In this document: one piece after another, positions 1 to 7,142 of the stretch
How the letters are laid out: the number at the start of each line of letters is the position of its first letter
How positions within the stretch are numbered: position 1 is the first letter of the stretch
Source: Clostridiales bacterium
Lineage (GTDB): Bacteria > Bacillota > Clostridia > Lachnospirales > Lachnospiraceae
Length of the DNA stretch: 33,159 nucleotides
Direction of reading: 5' to 3'
NCBI GenBank assembly: GCA_012518885.1
Contig: JAAYRG010000095.1
Location: 1-33,159, forward strand
The notes under the pieces: generated by a model
The model's database searches: none
What the model saw: only the letters and a program-made list of their open reading frames with translations
What the model was told of the DNA's origin: nothing
Program-made: the position numbers and the translations under genes

Positions 1-83
1 ATGAAATGGAAAACGGTTTATCCTTGTCTACTTCTGAAATACTTGATATTGCACAAGGAGTAGATTCAGATATGACATCATAA
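1..83 (+). CDS. C-terminal tail of an unidentified protein (5' truncated by the window edge)
   Basis: One forward frame is open from the window edge to a TAA at 81-83. It gives about 26 residues ending in ...VDSDMTS. A perfect hairpin begins at the stop codon, as expected for the end of a gene. The tail is too short to assign a family. The complementary strand also has an open frame here, so the coding strand is inferred mainly from the position of the hairpin. Confidence 0.45.
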   Translation, partial: EMENGLSLSTSEILDIAQGVDSDMTS

Positions 84-132
84 AGGACTTAGGGTACGTA
101 TAATAATGTACGTACCCTAAGTCCTTTATTTT
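82..132. terminator. Intrinsic terminator between convergent genes
   Basis: A perfect 19-bp inverted repeat (82-100 and 109-127) encloses an 8-nt loop. The T-rich sequence TTTATTTT follows it on the plus strand. On the minus strand the stem is followed only by CTTTATGATG, so termination there would be weaker. The left arm starts inside the stop codon of the gene entering from the left. The right arm overlaps the stop codon of the MYG1-family gene (126-128), so one stem serves both convergent units. Confidence 0.75.
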
Positions 133-968
133 GAATCTTGGGCTATCTTACAAGCCTCAATCACATCTTCTAAGGTTCCAGCAGAGATTAGGAAACCGCT
201 ATTATGGCAAAAAGAAAGAGTTTCTACTCCACTTATAGCCTTTAACTCATCTGCCGTCTTTCCTCTCCATTCTACTGGAAATGGAACTTTTAGCTGGGTT
301 GTTCCTACAGCCGTAGAGACTCCTTGCGCATTATAGCCTCCCCTGTCTGAAGGATATACAACGAATTCTATGTCTGTACCATTTACGAAGTTTTTCCATG
401 GTGCCCTAGTTGGTAATACGCAAATTTTATCTTGTGCCTTTTCAATTGCTTCAAACACAAAATCTTTGGCCTTATTTACACTATTTATTAGATTAATCTT
501 TTTTGATAGTATCTTAAGGGCCACTTCTTTGGCTTCATGGAAGCATATATCTGAATCTACATCTTCATCCCAATTAGGGTTAAAGAGAGAGATGATTTCA
601 GCTAAATCGTTCTTTTCACCTGTATTATCAGAATAATCAAGGGGCTGAATAAATGTCTTATCAAAATTCTCTGCTTCCTCTTCTGAAAATATCAAGGTGC
701 CAAATTCCTTCCATAAGAGTCCAAAAGCTGCATATGGAATTCCATTATCGCGTACTAATGCACCTTCTTGGTGATGATCAAACTTACCCCCACCTATATC
801 AAAAACTATACCATCAAAATCCTCTGGTACAACGTATCCCCTTATAATTTCAATATCTGGATTAAGATAGGTTAGTAGGGCTGCACTAAATACATCGTCA
901 CAATGGAATTTACCTGAGTGGGTAAATGCTCTTTCTGGAAGTTTTATATCTTGGTTATCTTGTGTCAT
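126..968 (-). CDS. MYG1 family protein (UPF0160; DHH-type metal-dependent hydrolase/exonuclease family)
   Basis: This 280-residue protein carries the family signature: an N-terminal HSGKFHCDDVF motif (the H-x(3)-H-x-DD metal site), then DIGGGKFDHHQ and a GGYNAQGV segment near the C-terminus. In eukaryotes MYG1 is a 3'-5' RNA exonuclease in nucleus and mitochondria. The bacterial role is not established, so nuclease activity here is inference. The ATG at 966-968 is chosen because GAAAGGA lies just upstream. An in-frame TTG five codons earlier has no spacing for a ribosome site. The gene starts 1 nt after the darA stop, and its ribosome site lies inside the end of darA, so the two are probably translationally coupled as the end of the blaI-darA unit. 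Confidence 0.85.
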   Translation of the reverse strand: MTQDNQDIKLPERAFTHSGKFHCDDVFSAALLTYLNPDIEIIRGYVVPEDFDGIVFDIGGGKFDHHQEGALVRDNGIPYAAFGLLWKEFGTLIFSEEEAENFDKTFIQPLDYSDNTGEKNDLAEIISLFNPNWDEDVDSDICFHEAKEVALKILSKKINLINSVNKAKDFVFEAIEKAQDKICVLPTRAPWKNFVNGTDIEFVVYPSDRGGYNAQGVSTAVGTTQLKVPFPVEWRGKTADELKAISGVETLSFCHNSGFLISAGTLEDVIEACKIAQDSK

Positions 969-969
969 A

Positions 970-1287
970 TTATATCCTTTCAAATCTTTCTACTTCTGTT
1001 ACAAATATTGTTGCTCCACCAATACTTACCATAACTTGAGATGATTCAAAATTAGCGTGATTGCCAGGATTTGCAAGCATCTGTTGTCTTGGACCAACCT
1101 CTTTTTTAACTATTGATATTACTTCATCTACCTTATCTTCATCTGTTCCTATCATTAAAGTGGTATTACCTTCACGTAAGAAGCCACCTGTTGATGAAAG
1201 CTTGGTAACGTAAAAGCCCTTCTTATTAAGTTCTTCTAATAAATGTGAACTATCAGAATTACGTACAATTACATATATTAATTTCAT
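970..1287 (-). CDS. darA: Cyclic-di-AMP receptor, PII-like (DarA/PstA family)
   Basis: This 105-residue protein matches the PII-like DarA/PstA (YaaQ) family, trimeric cytosolic receptors for cyclic di-AMP. The diagnostic stretch is present: MKLIYVIV at the start, then GFYVTKLSSTGGFLREGNTT (ligand-contacting T-loop region), MIGTDEDKVDEV, and a C-terminal beta strand GGATIFVTEVERFERI. The start at 1285-1287 fits the family N-terminus and follows GGGTGTGAG. An upstream in-frame start that would overlap blaI adds 17 residues foreign to the family. The downstream effector of DarA is unknown in most bacteria. Its place directly behind a BlaI-type repressor suggests expression tied to envelope stress, which is inference. 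Confidence 0.9.
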   Translation of the reverse strand: MKLIYVIVRNSDSSHLLEELNKKGFYVTKLSSTGGFLREGNTTLMIGTDEDKVDEVISIVKKEVGPRQQMLANPGNHANFESSQVMVSIGGATIFVTEVERFERI

Positions 1288-1334
1288 TATCTCACACCCT
1301 TTTATATTATTTGATTTAATGCTTTTCTTATTCG

Positions 1335-1733
1335 TCAATTAGACCCTATAACTTTTAACCCACTATATTTTTGATCATTAATTATCTTTTCAAGTTCTAA
1401 TAATTCTACTGTAGTAAGCTTCCTATAAGACAAATAATCATTAAAGAAATTAGATAAGGACCCATTAAATAGCTTATCAAGTAGTACTTCAGTTTCAATT
1501 TCCTGTACTTCCCTTTTTGTTATTAAAGGAGTGCAGATATACCCTGGATCTTTTCTTTGTACTACTCCCTTATCTATTAGTCGTCTTATAACTGTGTATG
1601 TTGTGTTCTTTTCCCAACCTATGTATTCCTTTATAATGTTAGCAATATCTTTAGCTGGCAATGATTTGTTTGACCATAGCAGCTCCATAACATTTAATTC
1701 ACCTTCATGAAGACGTAGAGTTGGCTCCTCCAT
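1335..1733 (-). CDS. BlaI/MecI/CopY family transcriptional repressor
   Basis: The 132-residue protein has the Penicillinase_R winged-helix fold. Residues about 8-80 contain HEGELNVMELLW, the recognition helix region KNTTYTVIRRLIDKG, and a wing with a basic RKDPGY turn. The C-terminal half (85-130) is the dimerisation and sensor-cleavage region of the family. Such repressors bind TACA-type dyads and are relieved by proteolysis through BlaR1/MecR1 or by copper. No sensor protease gene is adjacent, so the inducing signal is unknown. A strong GAGAGGAG ribosome site precedes the ATG. The gene heads the unit with darA and the MYG1 gene. A promoter with an overlapping dyad about 180-240 nt upstream suggests autorepression. 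Confidence 0.88.
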   Translation of the reverse strand: MEEPTLRLHEGELNVMELLWSNKSLPAKDIANIIKEYIGWEKNTTYTVIRRLIDKGVVQRKDPGYICTPLITKREVQEIETEVLLDKLFNGSLSNFFNDYLSYRKLTTVELLELEKIINDQKYSGLKVIGSN

Positions 1734-1915
1734 AATATCTCCTCTCTAATAATCCAATCCTCTTACTGAATCATCTGAAACTTAGGTAAACGAGATACAT
1801 TTCTATACAACTACTTATATGTCGATAAAGCAAAAATACAGTCTACACAAGAATTATTTCGAAAACCATGTCAAATCTAAGTTCTACTCTTGTCGTATTT
1901 TGAAAGTTTTTCTTT

Positions 1916-1927
1916 CTACTTGTGTAG
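1916..1927. promoter_or_regulatory. Candidate BlaI-type operator (dyad)
   Basis: The dyad reads CTACTTGTGTAG on the plus strand and CTACACAAGTAG on the minus strand. The inner ten bases differ at one position from the TACA-NN-TGTA core used by BlaI/CopY repressors. It lies just downstream of the -10 box, across the predicted transcription start, where a repressor would block the polymerase. The half-site CTTGTGTAG recurs on the minus strand at 1851-1843. A weaker relative, CTACTTATATGT, lies at 1811-1822. Assignment to BlaI is inference from position and sequence. Confidence 0.4.
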
Positions 1928-1942
1928 TTTCTATTATTATTT

Positions 1943-1971
1943 ATTTTAACCATTAAGGAATTAAATGTCAA
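1943..1971 (-). promoter_or_regulatory. Sigma-A type promoter of the blaI-darA-MYG1 unit
   Basis: On the minus strand a perfect -35 TTGACA (1971-1966) and a -10 TAAAAT (1948-1943) are separated by exactly 17 bp. The predicted start point is near 1936, leaving a leader of about 200 nt before the blaI ATG. This is the best consensus promoter I found in the window. Together with the operator-like sequences, it is the main content of the 303-nt gap 1734-2036. Confidence 0.65.
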
Positions 1972-2036
1972 TACTTTACAGGTAGGGGTCTTTCTATCAA
2001 AAATTCCATAAAACATCAATAAAACATATTATTCTA

Positions 2037-3107
2037 CTAAGATAGTCTGTTTAGTATTTTAGTAAAATAATCTGGCAGGGGACTTTCAAATTCCATATAT
2101 TTATTACTTCTTGGATGTATGAAGCCAACTACTTTTGCATGTAGGGCCTGGCCTTCTAATTTGAACCTTTTATTCTTAGGGCCATATACATCATCTCCAA
2201 GTACAGGATGGTTAATACTTGCCATGTGGACCCTTATTTGATGAGTTCTTCCTGTTTCTAAGCTACATTCAACATAAGCAAAATTATCTTTTAGATTATT
2301 TATAAGCTTATAATGAGTAATGGCAGACTTTCCATTTTCATAATTAATAGACATCCTTTTTCTATTTACAGGATTCCTACCAATAGGAGCATCTATAGTG
2401 CCCTCTGCTTCTTTGAAGACGTTATATACTATAGCATGATACTTTCTAACTACGCTATGGTCCTTAAACTGCTTAGCAAGAGCCATATGGGCAAAATTGT
2501 TCTTACATACTACTAGGGTACCTGTAGTATCCATATCAAGACGATGAACTATGCCTGGACGTAGTTCACCATTTATTGTAGATAGGTTATCTTTGTAATG
2601 ATACAATAAACCATTAACTAGGGTTCTAGAGTAATGACCATTTGCAGGGTGCACTACCGTTCCCTTTTCTTTATTTATAACAATAATATCATCATCTTCA
2701 TAGATAACATTAAGAGGAATATTTTCTGCCTCTACTTTATTAATTTCTTCTTTTGGCAGGGTAACTCTGATTATATCCTCAGTTCTTACCTTGTAATTTG
2801 CCTTAATAGACTTATCGTTAACTTGAACTAAATCATCATCTATTAGCTTTTTAACTTGGCTTCTTGTCAAATCCTTACGATTTTCAACAATATATTGATC
2901 AAGTCTTGTACCCTTGTCCTTGTCTTCTACACACAGTAAGAACTCTCTATCAGCAGGAAAATCCTTATCATACTTATAATCATATTCACTTAGGTCTTCT
3001 TTAGCCAACCTATCGTAATAGGAATTTTGAGCTTCTTGTTCGTATTTGAAGTACTCTGTAGCATTACTAGTCTTAATTCTTTTCTTAACATACTTATTGC
3101 TAAACAT
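2037..3107 (-). CDS. RluD/RluA family 23S rRNA pseudouridine synthase
   Basis: This 356-residue enzyme isomerises uridines in RNA. It has an S4 RNA-binding domain (about 67-114, GTRLDQYIVENRKDLTRSQV...). The catalytic domain carries the VHPANGH motif and the signature HRLDMDTTG with catalytic Asp191, followed by ETGRTHQIRVHM and HPVLGDDVYG. It corresponds to the gene next to lspA in Bacillus (YlyB-like). About 54 residues rich in Tyr, Lys and Glu precede the usual N-terminus and have no alternative ATG. The ribosome site AGAGGA overlaps the end of lspA, 6 nt away, so coupling is likely. It is the last gene of the division/surface operon. The exact target uridine cannot be read from the sequence. 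Confidence 0.9.
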   Translation of the reverse strand: MFSNKYVKKRIKTSNATEYFKYEQEAQNSYYDRLAKEDLSEYDYKYDKDFPADREFLLCVEDKDKGTRLDQYIVENRKDLTRSQVKKLIDDDLVQVNDKSIKANYKVRTEDIIRVTLPKEEINKVEAENIPLNVIYEDDDIIVINKEKGTVVHPANGHYSRTLVNGLLYHYKDNLSTINGELRPGIVHRLDMDTTGTLVVCKNNFAHMALAKQFKDHSVVRKYHAIVYNVFKEAEGTIDAPIGRNPVNRKRMSINYENGKSAITHYKLINNLKDNFAYVECSLETGRTHQIRVHMASINHPVLGDDVYGPKNKRFKLEGQALHAKVVGFIHPRSNKYMEFESPLPDYFTKILNRLS

Positions 3108-3113
3108 ATATAA

Positions 3114-3611
3114 TTAATCCTCTGATTTTTCTAAAAATTCAAAGTCTTCATCCTTGTAATAAAATAAGGCTAAAACTAAAAATACCAATGTAGATACTGT
3201 TACATAACAATCTGCCACATTGAATATTGGAAAATTAATTAAGGCAACGTATAAAAAGTCTATAACATAGTTTAACCTAATTCTATCAATAAGATTCCCA
3301 ATTGCACCTGCAATAATAAGGACAAGCAAAACCCTTAGAATGCTATAACGCTTACCTTCTGGTAGCCTAATATAAAAATATACTAAGGCAATTAGTATTA
3401 GTACTGAAACAACCGCTAAGCCTATTGCATTACCACCAAATATACCAAATACTGCTCCATCATTCTCAAGATACTGAAGGTGTAGTACTCCAGGTATTAG
3501 TTTGATCGGATCCTGGTCTTTTAAGTTTACCACCGCCAAGTACTTAGTGTATTGGTCCAATGCAATTAGGGCTATTAAAAATATAAAATATCTTAAGTTT
3601 CTAGTCTTCAT
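3114..3611 (-). CDS. lspA: Lipoprotein signal peptidase II
   Basis: This 165-residue integral membrane aspartyl protease cleaves prolipoproteins before the lipidated cysteine. Four membrane segments are visible (about 8-26, 62-81, 90-107, 131-151). The catalytic pair is Asp118 (in YVIDF) and Asp134 (in FNVADCY), within the family blocks GNLIDR and FNVAD. The N-terminal ALDQYTK and ENDGAVFG motifs are also typical. The ATG is preceded by TTGGAGGACAC. Clients in this window include the D,D-carboxypeptidase lipoprotein (10569-11534) and the small lipoprotein at 29266-29805. The divIVA-(x)-lspA-rluD order is as in Bacillus, except that aroB takes the place of ileS. Confidence 0.95.
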   Translation of the reverse strand: MKTRNLRYFIFLIALIALDQYTKYLAVVNLKDQDPIKLIPGVLHLQYLENDGAVFGIFGGNAIGLAVVSVLILIALVYFYIRLPEGKRYSILRVLLVLIIAGAIGNLIDRIRLNYVIDFLYVALINFPIFNVADCYVTVSTLVFLVLALFYYKDEDFEFLEKSED

Positions 3612-3642
3612 GTGTCCTCCAAGTTACTAAATTACTTTTATA

Positions 3643-3659
3643 ACAGGTAAATTACCTGT
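3643..3659 (-). other. Small inverted repeat in the aroB-lspA gap
   Basis: ACAGGT and ACCTGT (3643-3648 and 3654-3659) pair around a 5-nt loop in the 49-nt gap between the aroB stop and the lspA start. No T-run follows it on the minus strand, so it is more likely an RNA-processing or stability hairpin, or chance, than a terminator. Confidence 0.3.
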
Positions 3660-3660
3660 A

Positions 3661-4758
3661 TTAATTCTTCTCTATTATAAAACGAGTAGCCTCTTCAATC
3701 TCCTTGGTTGAGACATTAGTTTCTATGAATGCTTGTCCGATTTCTTTAAGAAGAATAAACTTTAATTTACCTGATTCTTGCTTCTTATCACGGGTTATAT
3801 TATCTAATATTGCTTCAATATCTAAGCTAGTTGATATGTTAGTAGGCAACTTAAAATCTTTTAAAATACCAACAACTTGATTAAAGGCCTCCCCTGTTAA
3901 ATACCCTCGTTGCATGGAAATATAGCCTGCAGCAACCATTCCAAGGGAAACACATTGCCCGTGTAAAAGTTCAAAGTTGACATACTTTTCTATGGCATGA
4001 CCAATAGTGTGGCCAAAGTTAAGTAATGCCCTGTCCCCTTTTTCTTTGGGGTCTTTTTCTACAACATTCTTTTTTATCATGCAACTTTGATAAATAATCT
4101 TGGTGATTGTATCTATATCAAAATTATGGATTTTTTCTTCATTGTCTTTGAGCCAATTAGCATAGGCTAAATCAAGAATAAAACCATGCTTTATTATCTC
4201 TGCCATACCATTATAAAAATGGTCCCTAGGTAGGGTTCTGAGAGTTTCGACATTAATATATACAGCACTTGGTTGATGGAAGGCACCTATCATATTCTTA
4301 TAGCCCTTAAAATCAACTCCAGTTTTCCCACCAATACTACTATCAACCATAGATAAAAGAGTGGTAGGCATTTGAACAAACGAAATACCTCTTAGGTAGG
4401 TTGCAGCAACATAACCAGTCAAATCTCCTACTACCCCTCCACCTAATGCGATTAGAATATCTTTCCTATCAAACTTCCATTCAATTAGTTTGTCATAGAG
4501 GGAATAAACCGTATCAAGATTCTTATAAGCTTCGCCTGCATTAAAAGCAAAAGTATAAAGTTCTTTAGAGTTTTCTTTTGCTATAGGTAGTATTTCATCT
4601 GTATAAATACCATTAACATTAGAGTCTGTTACAATACATATCTTTTTGTCCCTAGTGTCTAAATCAAGAAATAACTTACTTAGCTTGTCATAGCCACTAG
4701 TTAGGATAATAGGGTATATTACTTTACCCTGGTATTTTACTTCAATATTGTAAGACAT
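3661..4758 (-). CDS. aroB: 3-dehydroquinate synthase
   Basis: This 365-residue, NAD- and metal-dependent enzyme converts DAHP to 3-dehydroquinate, the second step of the shikimate pathway. NAD-binding GGGVVGDLTGYVAATYLRG (106-124) is followed by PTTLLSMVDSSIGGKTGVD (131-149), NMIGAFHQP and NGMAEIIKHG. Metal ligands by family alignment are Glu187, His250 (FGHTIGH) and His266 (LLHGQ), with His254 as an active-site residue. All appear intact and the length is normal. The ribosome site AGGAG overlaps the divIVA stop codon. No other aro gene is in the window. Its position between divIVA and lspA, where ileS sits in Bacillus, is unusual for a biosynthetic gene. Confidence 0.95.
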   Translation of the reverse strand: MSYNIEVKYQGKVIYPIILTSGYDKLSKLFLDLDTRDKKICIVTDSNVNGIYTDEILPIAKENSKELYTFAFNAGEAYKNLDTVYSLYDKLIEWKFDRKDILIALGGGVVGDLTGYVAATYLRGISFVQMPTTLLSMVDSSIGGKTGVDFKGYKNMIGAFHQPSAVYINVETLRTLPRDHFYNGMAEIIKHGFILDLAYANWLKDNEEKIHNFDIDTITKIIYQSCMIKKNVVEKDPKEKGDRALLNFGHTIGHAIEKYVNFELLHGQCVSLGMVAAGYISMQRGYLTGEAFNQVVGILKDFKLPTNISTSLDIEAILDNITRDKKQESGKLKFILLKEIGQAFIETNVSTKEIEEATRFIIEKN

Positions 4759-4766
4759 AATAACTC

Positions 4767-5429
4767 CTATTCATCATCACTTAAACTAAAAAATTCTATA
4801 TCATAATCGTTTTGATTTTGTTCTTGACTTATGGTATCTTCTTTAACTTCTAAACCTTCATTTGAAGAAACGAAACCTTGGTCAGTCATTTCTTTTACTT
4901 CCACATATGGTCTTTTTGCTTCTTCTCTTTGGCTAAGGCTTGCTGCCGCTTCTTCAGAAACTAAAGATTTTAAGTTGGCAATTTGAATATCAAAGGCATC
5001 GCTTTCTAATAATTCAAATTGGGCTTTGGCAAGTTGCTTAAACTGTGCCTTATATACTTCATACTGCTGTAGCAGTTCAATTGATTGTTTATGTATCTTT
5101 TCTAAGTCACTTTTAGCTTCTGCTACAATTGACCTAGCCTTTAATTTTGCCTCATCAATTATAAGGTCTCTTTCCTTGTTTGCAGCATTAACCGTATCCT
5201 CTGCAGTCTTCTCTGCTAGAATTAAAGCCTTTTGCAAGGTTTTTTCAAGAGACTTATAGTAGCCTAGTTTTTCTTCTAAAACAGAAATCCTATCATTTAG
5301 GTCAGCATTACTCTTGTATAACTCTTCATAATCTACTAGCAATTCTCCTAGGAAACTATCTACATCCTCTTTGTTGTATCCTAATCCTGATTTAAAAACT
5401 TTAGCTTGTATTTCGACTGGTGTAATCAT
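4767..5429 (-). CDS. divIVA: DivIVA domain septum/pole scaffold protein
   Basis: The 220-residue protein begins with the conserved DivIVA membrane-binding and crossover region: TPVEIQAKVFKSGLGYNKEDVDSFL (2-27), with the exposed Phe and basic residues that sense negative membrane curvature. A long coiled coil follows (about 30-155). The C-terminal tail of about 60 residues is acidic and low in complexity. DivIVA recruits division and cell-wall proteins to poles and septa. In clostridia that use MinE, as here (13148-13417), it is probably not the main MinD anchor; this is inference. The strong site AGGAGGAAGGT precedes the ATG. It follows ylmH by 9 nt in the ylmE-sepF-ylmG-ylmH-divIVA order conserved in Firmicutes. 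Confidence 0.93.
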   Translation of the reverse strand: MITPVEIQAKVFKSGLGYNKEDVDSFLGELLVDYEELYKSNADLNDRISVLEEKLGYYKSLEKTLQKALILAEKTAEDTVNAANKERDLIIDEAKLKARSIVAEAKSDLEKIHKQSIELLQQYEVYKAQFKQLAKAQFELLESDAFDIQIANLKSLVSEEAAASLSQREEAKRPYVEVKEMTDQGFVSSNEGLEVKEDTISQEQNQNDYDIEFFSLSDDE

Positions 5430-5438
5430 ACCTTCCTC

Positions 5439-6200
5439 CTAACTGTACTTTAATAATAATACTCGTAATCTTCCCTTTCTAGTAATTCCATCTTGCCCTT
5501 TATATATAAACTTACCATGGCCCCTAATAGAAATAATATCATCATCTTTTACAACATAGCTATTGGATGTTATTTCCCTTCCATTAATAAAGACCCTACC
5601 ACTAGAAATTAAGCTAGTAATTTTGCTTCTTGATGTCTTAAGGGCTACTGCTATTATTGCATCTAGCCTATTAGAGGTTATTGTTCCTTGTATTTCTTCA
5701 AAATTAGGTCTAAATGTATCTGTATCAATGTCAGCTAAACTACAAAGAACATTGGTATGTTTTACCATGAACAGGTTGTCTATAATAAAGTCACTAATAC
5801 TGCTTAGGCAAAAACAATAAGCCTCCCCATCTTTTACTAGAATGTCACCAATAGTACTCCTATCTAGTCCAAGTCCGAGGATAGACCCTAAAAAGTCTCT
5901 GTGGCTTAATTCATCACTAAACCTCTTACTTACAGGTTTTATGTGAATACATGATATATAGTCCTTATAGTCTATATCAGTACTTATGCCTTTAAAAAAA
6001 AGGATTTGTCTCTCTGCACCTTCATAGCCGCCGTAACTTTCATAAGGTATCTTGGGCAAATCCTTCTTAATAGAATGAAATATACTGATTTCATTAAGAT
6101 TAAGGAAATCAGTATATGTTAATATTTCTTTATAATATGCTGTAGTTCCAAGCTCTTTAATTCTTTTAATAAATATTTGTTCTTCTTTATCTTGATGCAT
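5439..6200 (-). CDS. ylmH: YlmH family RNA-binding protein (S4 domain)
   Basis: This protein of about 253 residues matches YlmH. It has the middle motif HRDFLGSILGLGLDRSTIGDIL and a C-terminal S4 RNA-binding domain (SNRLDAIIAVALKTSRSK...SSGRVFINGREI...DDDIISIRGHGKF). YlmH relatives bind ribosome or tRNA-like RNA and take part in ribosome rescue in Bacillus. The neighbouring division genes are a conserved but functionally loose association. Two starts are adjacent in frame, TTG (6203) and ATG (6200), behind AGAAAGG. The ATG is preferred, though the TTG has slightly better spacing. Confidence 0.88.
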   Translation of the reverse strand: MHQDKEEQIFIKRIKELGTTAYYKEILTYTDFLNLNEISIFHSIKKDLPKIPYESYGGYEGAERQILFFKGISTDIDYKDYISCIHIKPVSKRFSDELSHRDFLGSILGLGLDRSTIGDILVKDGEAYCFCLSSISDFIIDNLFMVKHTNVLCSLADIDTDTFRPNFEEIQGTITSNRLDAIIAVALKTSRSKITSLISSGRVFINGREITSNSYVVKDDDIISIRGHGKFIYKGQDGITRKGRLRVLLLKYS

Positions 6201-6227
6201 CAAATTTAAGCCTTTCTAATATGTTGT

Positions 6228-6485
6228 CTAAAGTAAGAGATAGAAGAATTGCTGACAGAATTTCACTATAATGTAACTTATTAATGGCGAAAAATCCGCT
6301 ACATTAGACCTGAATATTGAATACTTAAGTAAATAGCGGATTGGTTCTATTATTGGGTTTACTAGTTCCGTAATAAACTTACGTAGCCTATTATTGTTTG
6401 GAAAAAAGGATATTACTAAGTAAAACAATAATAAAACCTCTAGTACCCCAAAAAAAGTGTAAAACACATTATAAATGAGCTTCAT
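6228..6485 (-). CDS. ylmG: YggT/YlmG family membrane protein
   Basis: This 85-residue protein has two membrane segments (about 4-27 and 62-84). The conserved linker between them contains the pattern R-K-F-I-T-E-L-V-N-P-I-I-E-P-I-R, the YggT signature in which a proline-rich segment follows the first helix. Homologues affect membrane organisation and division-site distribution, but no biochemical activity is known. GGAG lies 9 nt before the ATG and overlaps the end of sepF. Gene order sepF-ylmG-ylmH-divIVA supports the assignment. Confidence 0.9.
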   Translation of the reverse strand: MKLIYNVFYTFFGVLEVLLLFYLVISFFPNNNRLRKFITELVNPIIEPIRYLLKYSIFRSNVADFSPLISYIIVKFCQQFFYLLL

Positions 6486-6490
6486 TAATC

Positions 6491-7054
6491 TTAAAACTCC
6501 TTATTTAAAGTAGGAACCTCAAATCCATTACTTTCAAGCAATTGAAGATAATCACCTGAAATATCAATATTTTCAGGAGTTACTATAAAAATGTAATTAG
6601 AAATCTGATGTAGTTTTCCATTAATAGCATAAACACAACCTGAAACAAAGTCCATAATGCGTTGTGCTATGTCAAGATCAAATCCTTCTAAGTTTATTAC
6701 TGTAACCTTTCCAGACATTAATAAATCACATACGTCTTGAGAGTCTTCAAAAACAGTTGGTTTCATAATAGAAACTTCAAAACCTTTTGGAGTTGACCTT
6801 ATAGGTACTATTTTACTAGAATCATTCTTAGTATTTCTACTTCTTCTAGCGAATGAGGATGTGTTGTTAGATAAACCTTCCACACTATCATCCCTTTCTT
6901 CTTGTTTTGCTGCAGCCTTCTTCTCAGCTCTTGCAGCTCTTTTTAGTGCCCTCTCTTGTTCCTTGCTATCATAATCATCAAAATCATCATAGAAGTCTTC
7001 GTCTTCATCATTTAGTCTAAAAAAGTCTAAAAATCCTTTTACAACATTAGCCAT
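6491..7054 (-). CDS. sepF: Cell division protein SepF
   Basis: The 187-residue protein has the three-part SepF layout. There is a short amphipathic N-terminal helix (about 1-13, membrane targeting), a variable charged linker rich in Asp, Glu and Ala (14-85), and a folded core (about 91-170). The core contains VFEDSQDVCDLLMSGKVTVINLEGFD, then AQRIMDFVSGCVYAINGKLHQIS and IFIVTPENIDISGD. SepF binds the FtsZ C-terminus, ties Z-rings to the membrane and forms rings. AGGAG lies 8 nt before the ATG. The 88-nt gap upstream holds a candidate promoter, so sepF onward may also be transcribed apart from ylmE. Confidence 0.95.
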   Translation of the reverse strand: MANVVKGFLDFFRLNDEDEDFYDDFDDYDSKEQERALKRAARAEKKAAAKQEERDDSVEGLSNNTSSFARRSRNTKNDSSKIVPIRSTPKGFEVSIMKPTVFEDSQDVCDLLMSGKVTVINLEGFDLDIAQRIMDFVSGCVYAINGKLHQISNYIFIVTPENIDISGDYLQLLESNGFEVPTLNKEF

Positions 7055-7082
7055 AACATTATCTCCTATAAAAAATTTATTC

Positions 7083-7111
7083 TATTTAATCCTATGTCCT
7101 GTGAGTAACAA
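7083..7111 (-). promoter_or_regulatory. Candidate internal promoter before sepF
   Basis: On the minus strand TTGTTA (7111-7106) and TAAATA (7088-7083) are 17 bp apart, in the 88-nt gap between ylmE and sepF. Both boxes are imperfect. The support is the spacing and the unusually long gap inside an otherwise tight operon. Confidence 0.3.
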
Positions 7112-7142
7112 ATCCAATGTAAATTATCCCTTGTCCATTAGG

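Noticed and set aside
370..847. Plus-strand open frames opposite the MYG1-family gene
   Set aside because: They are antisense shadows of a well-supported gene, without ribosome sites or recognisable motifs. The same holds for the other plus-strand frames opposite minus-strand genes across the window.
1869..1874. Second TTGACA on the minus strand in the blaI leader
   Set aside because: No -10 box occurs at 16-18 bp; the sequence there is CTTGTG. The upstream pair at 1943-1971 is far better.
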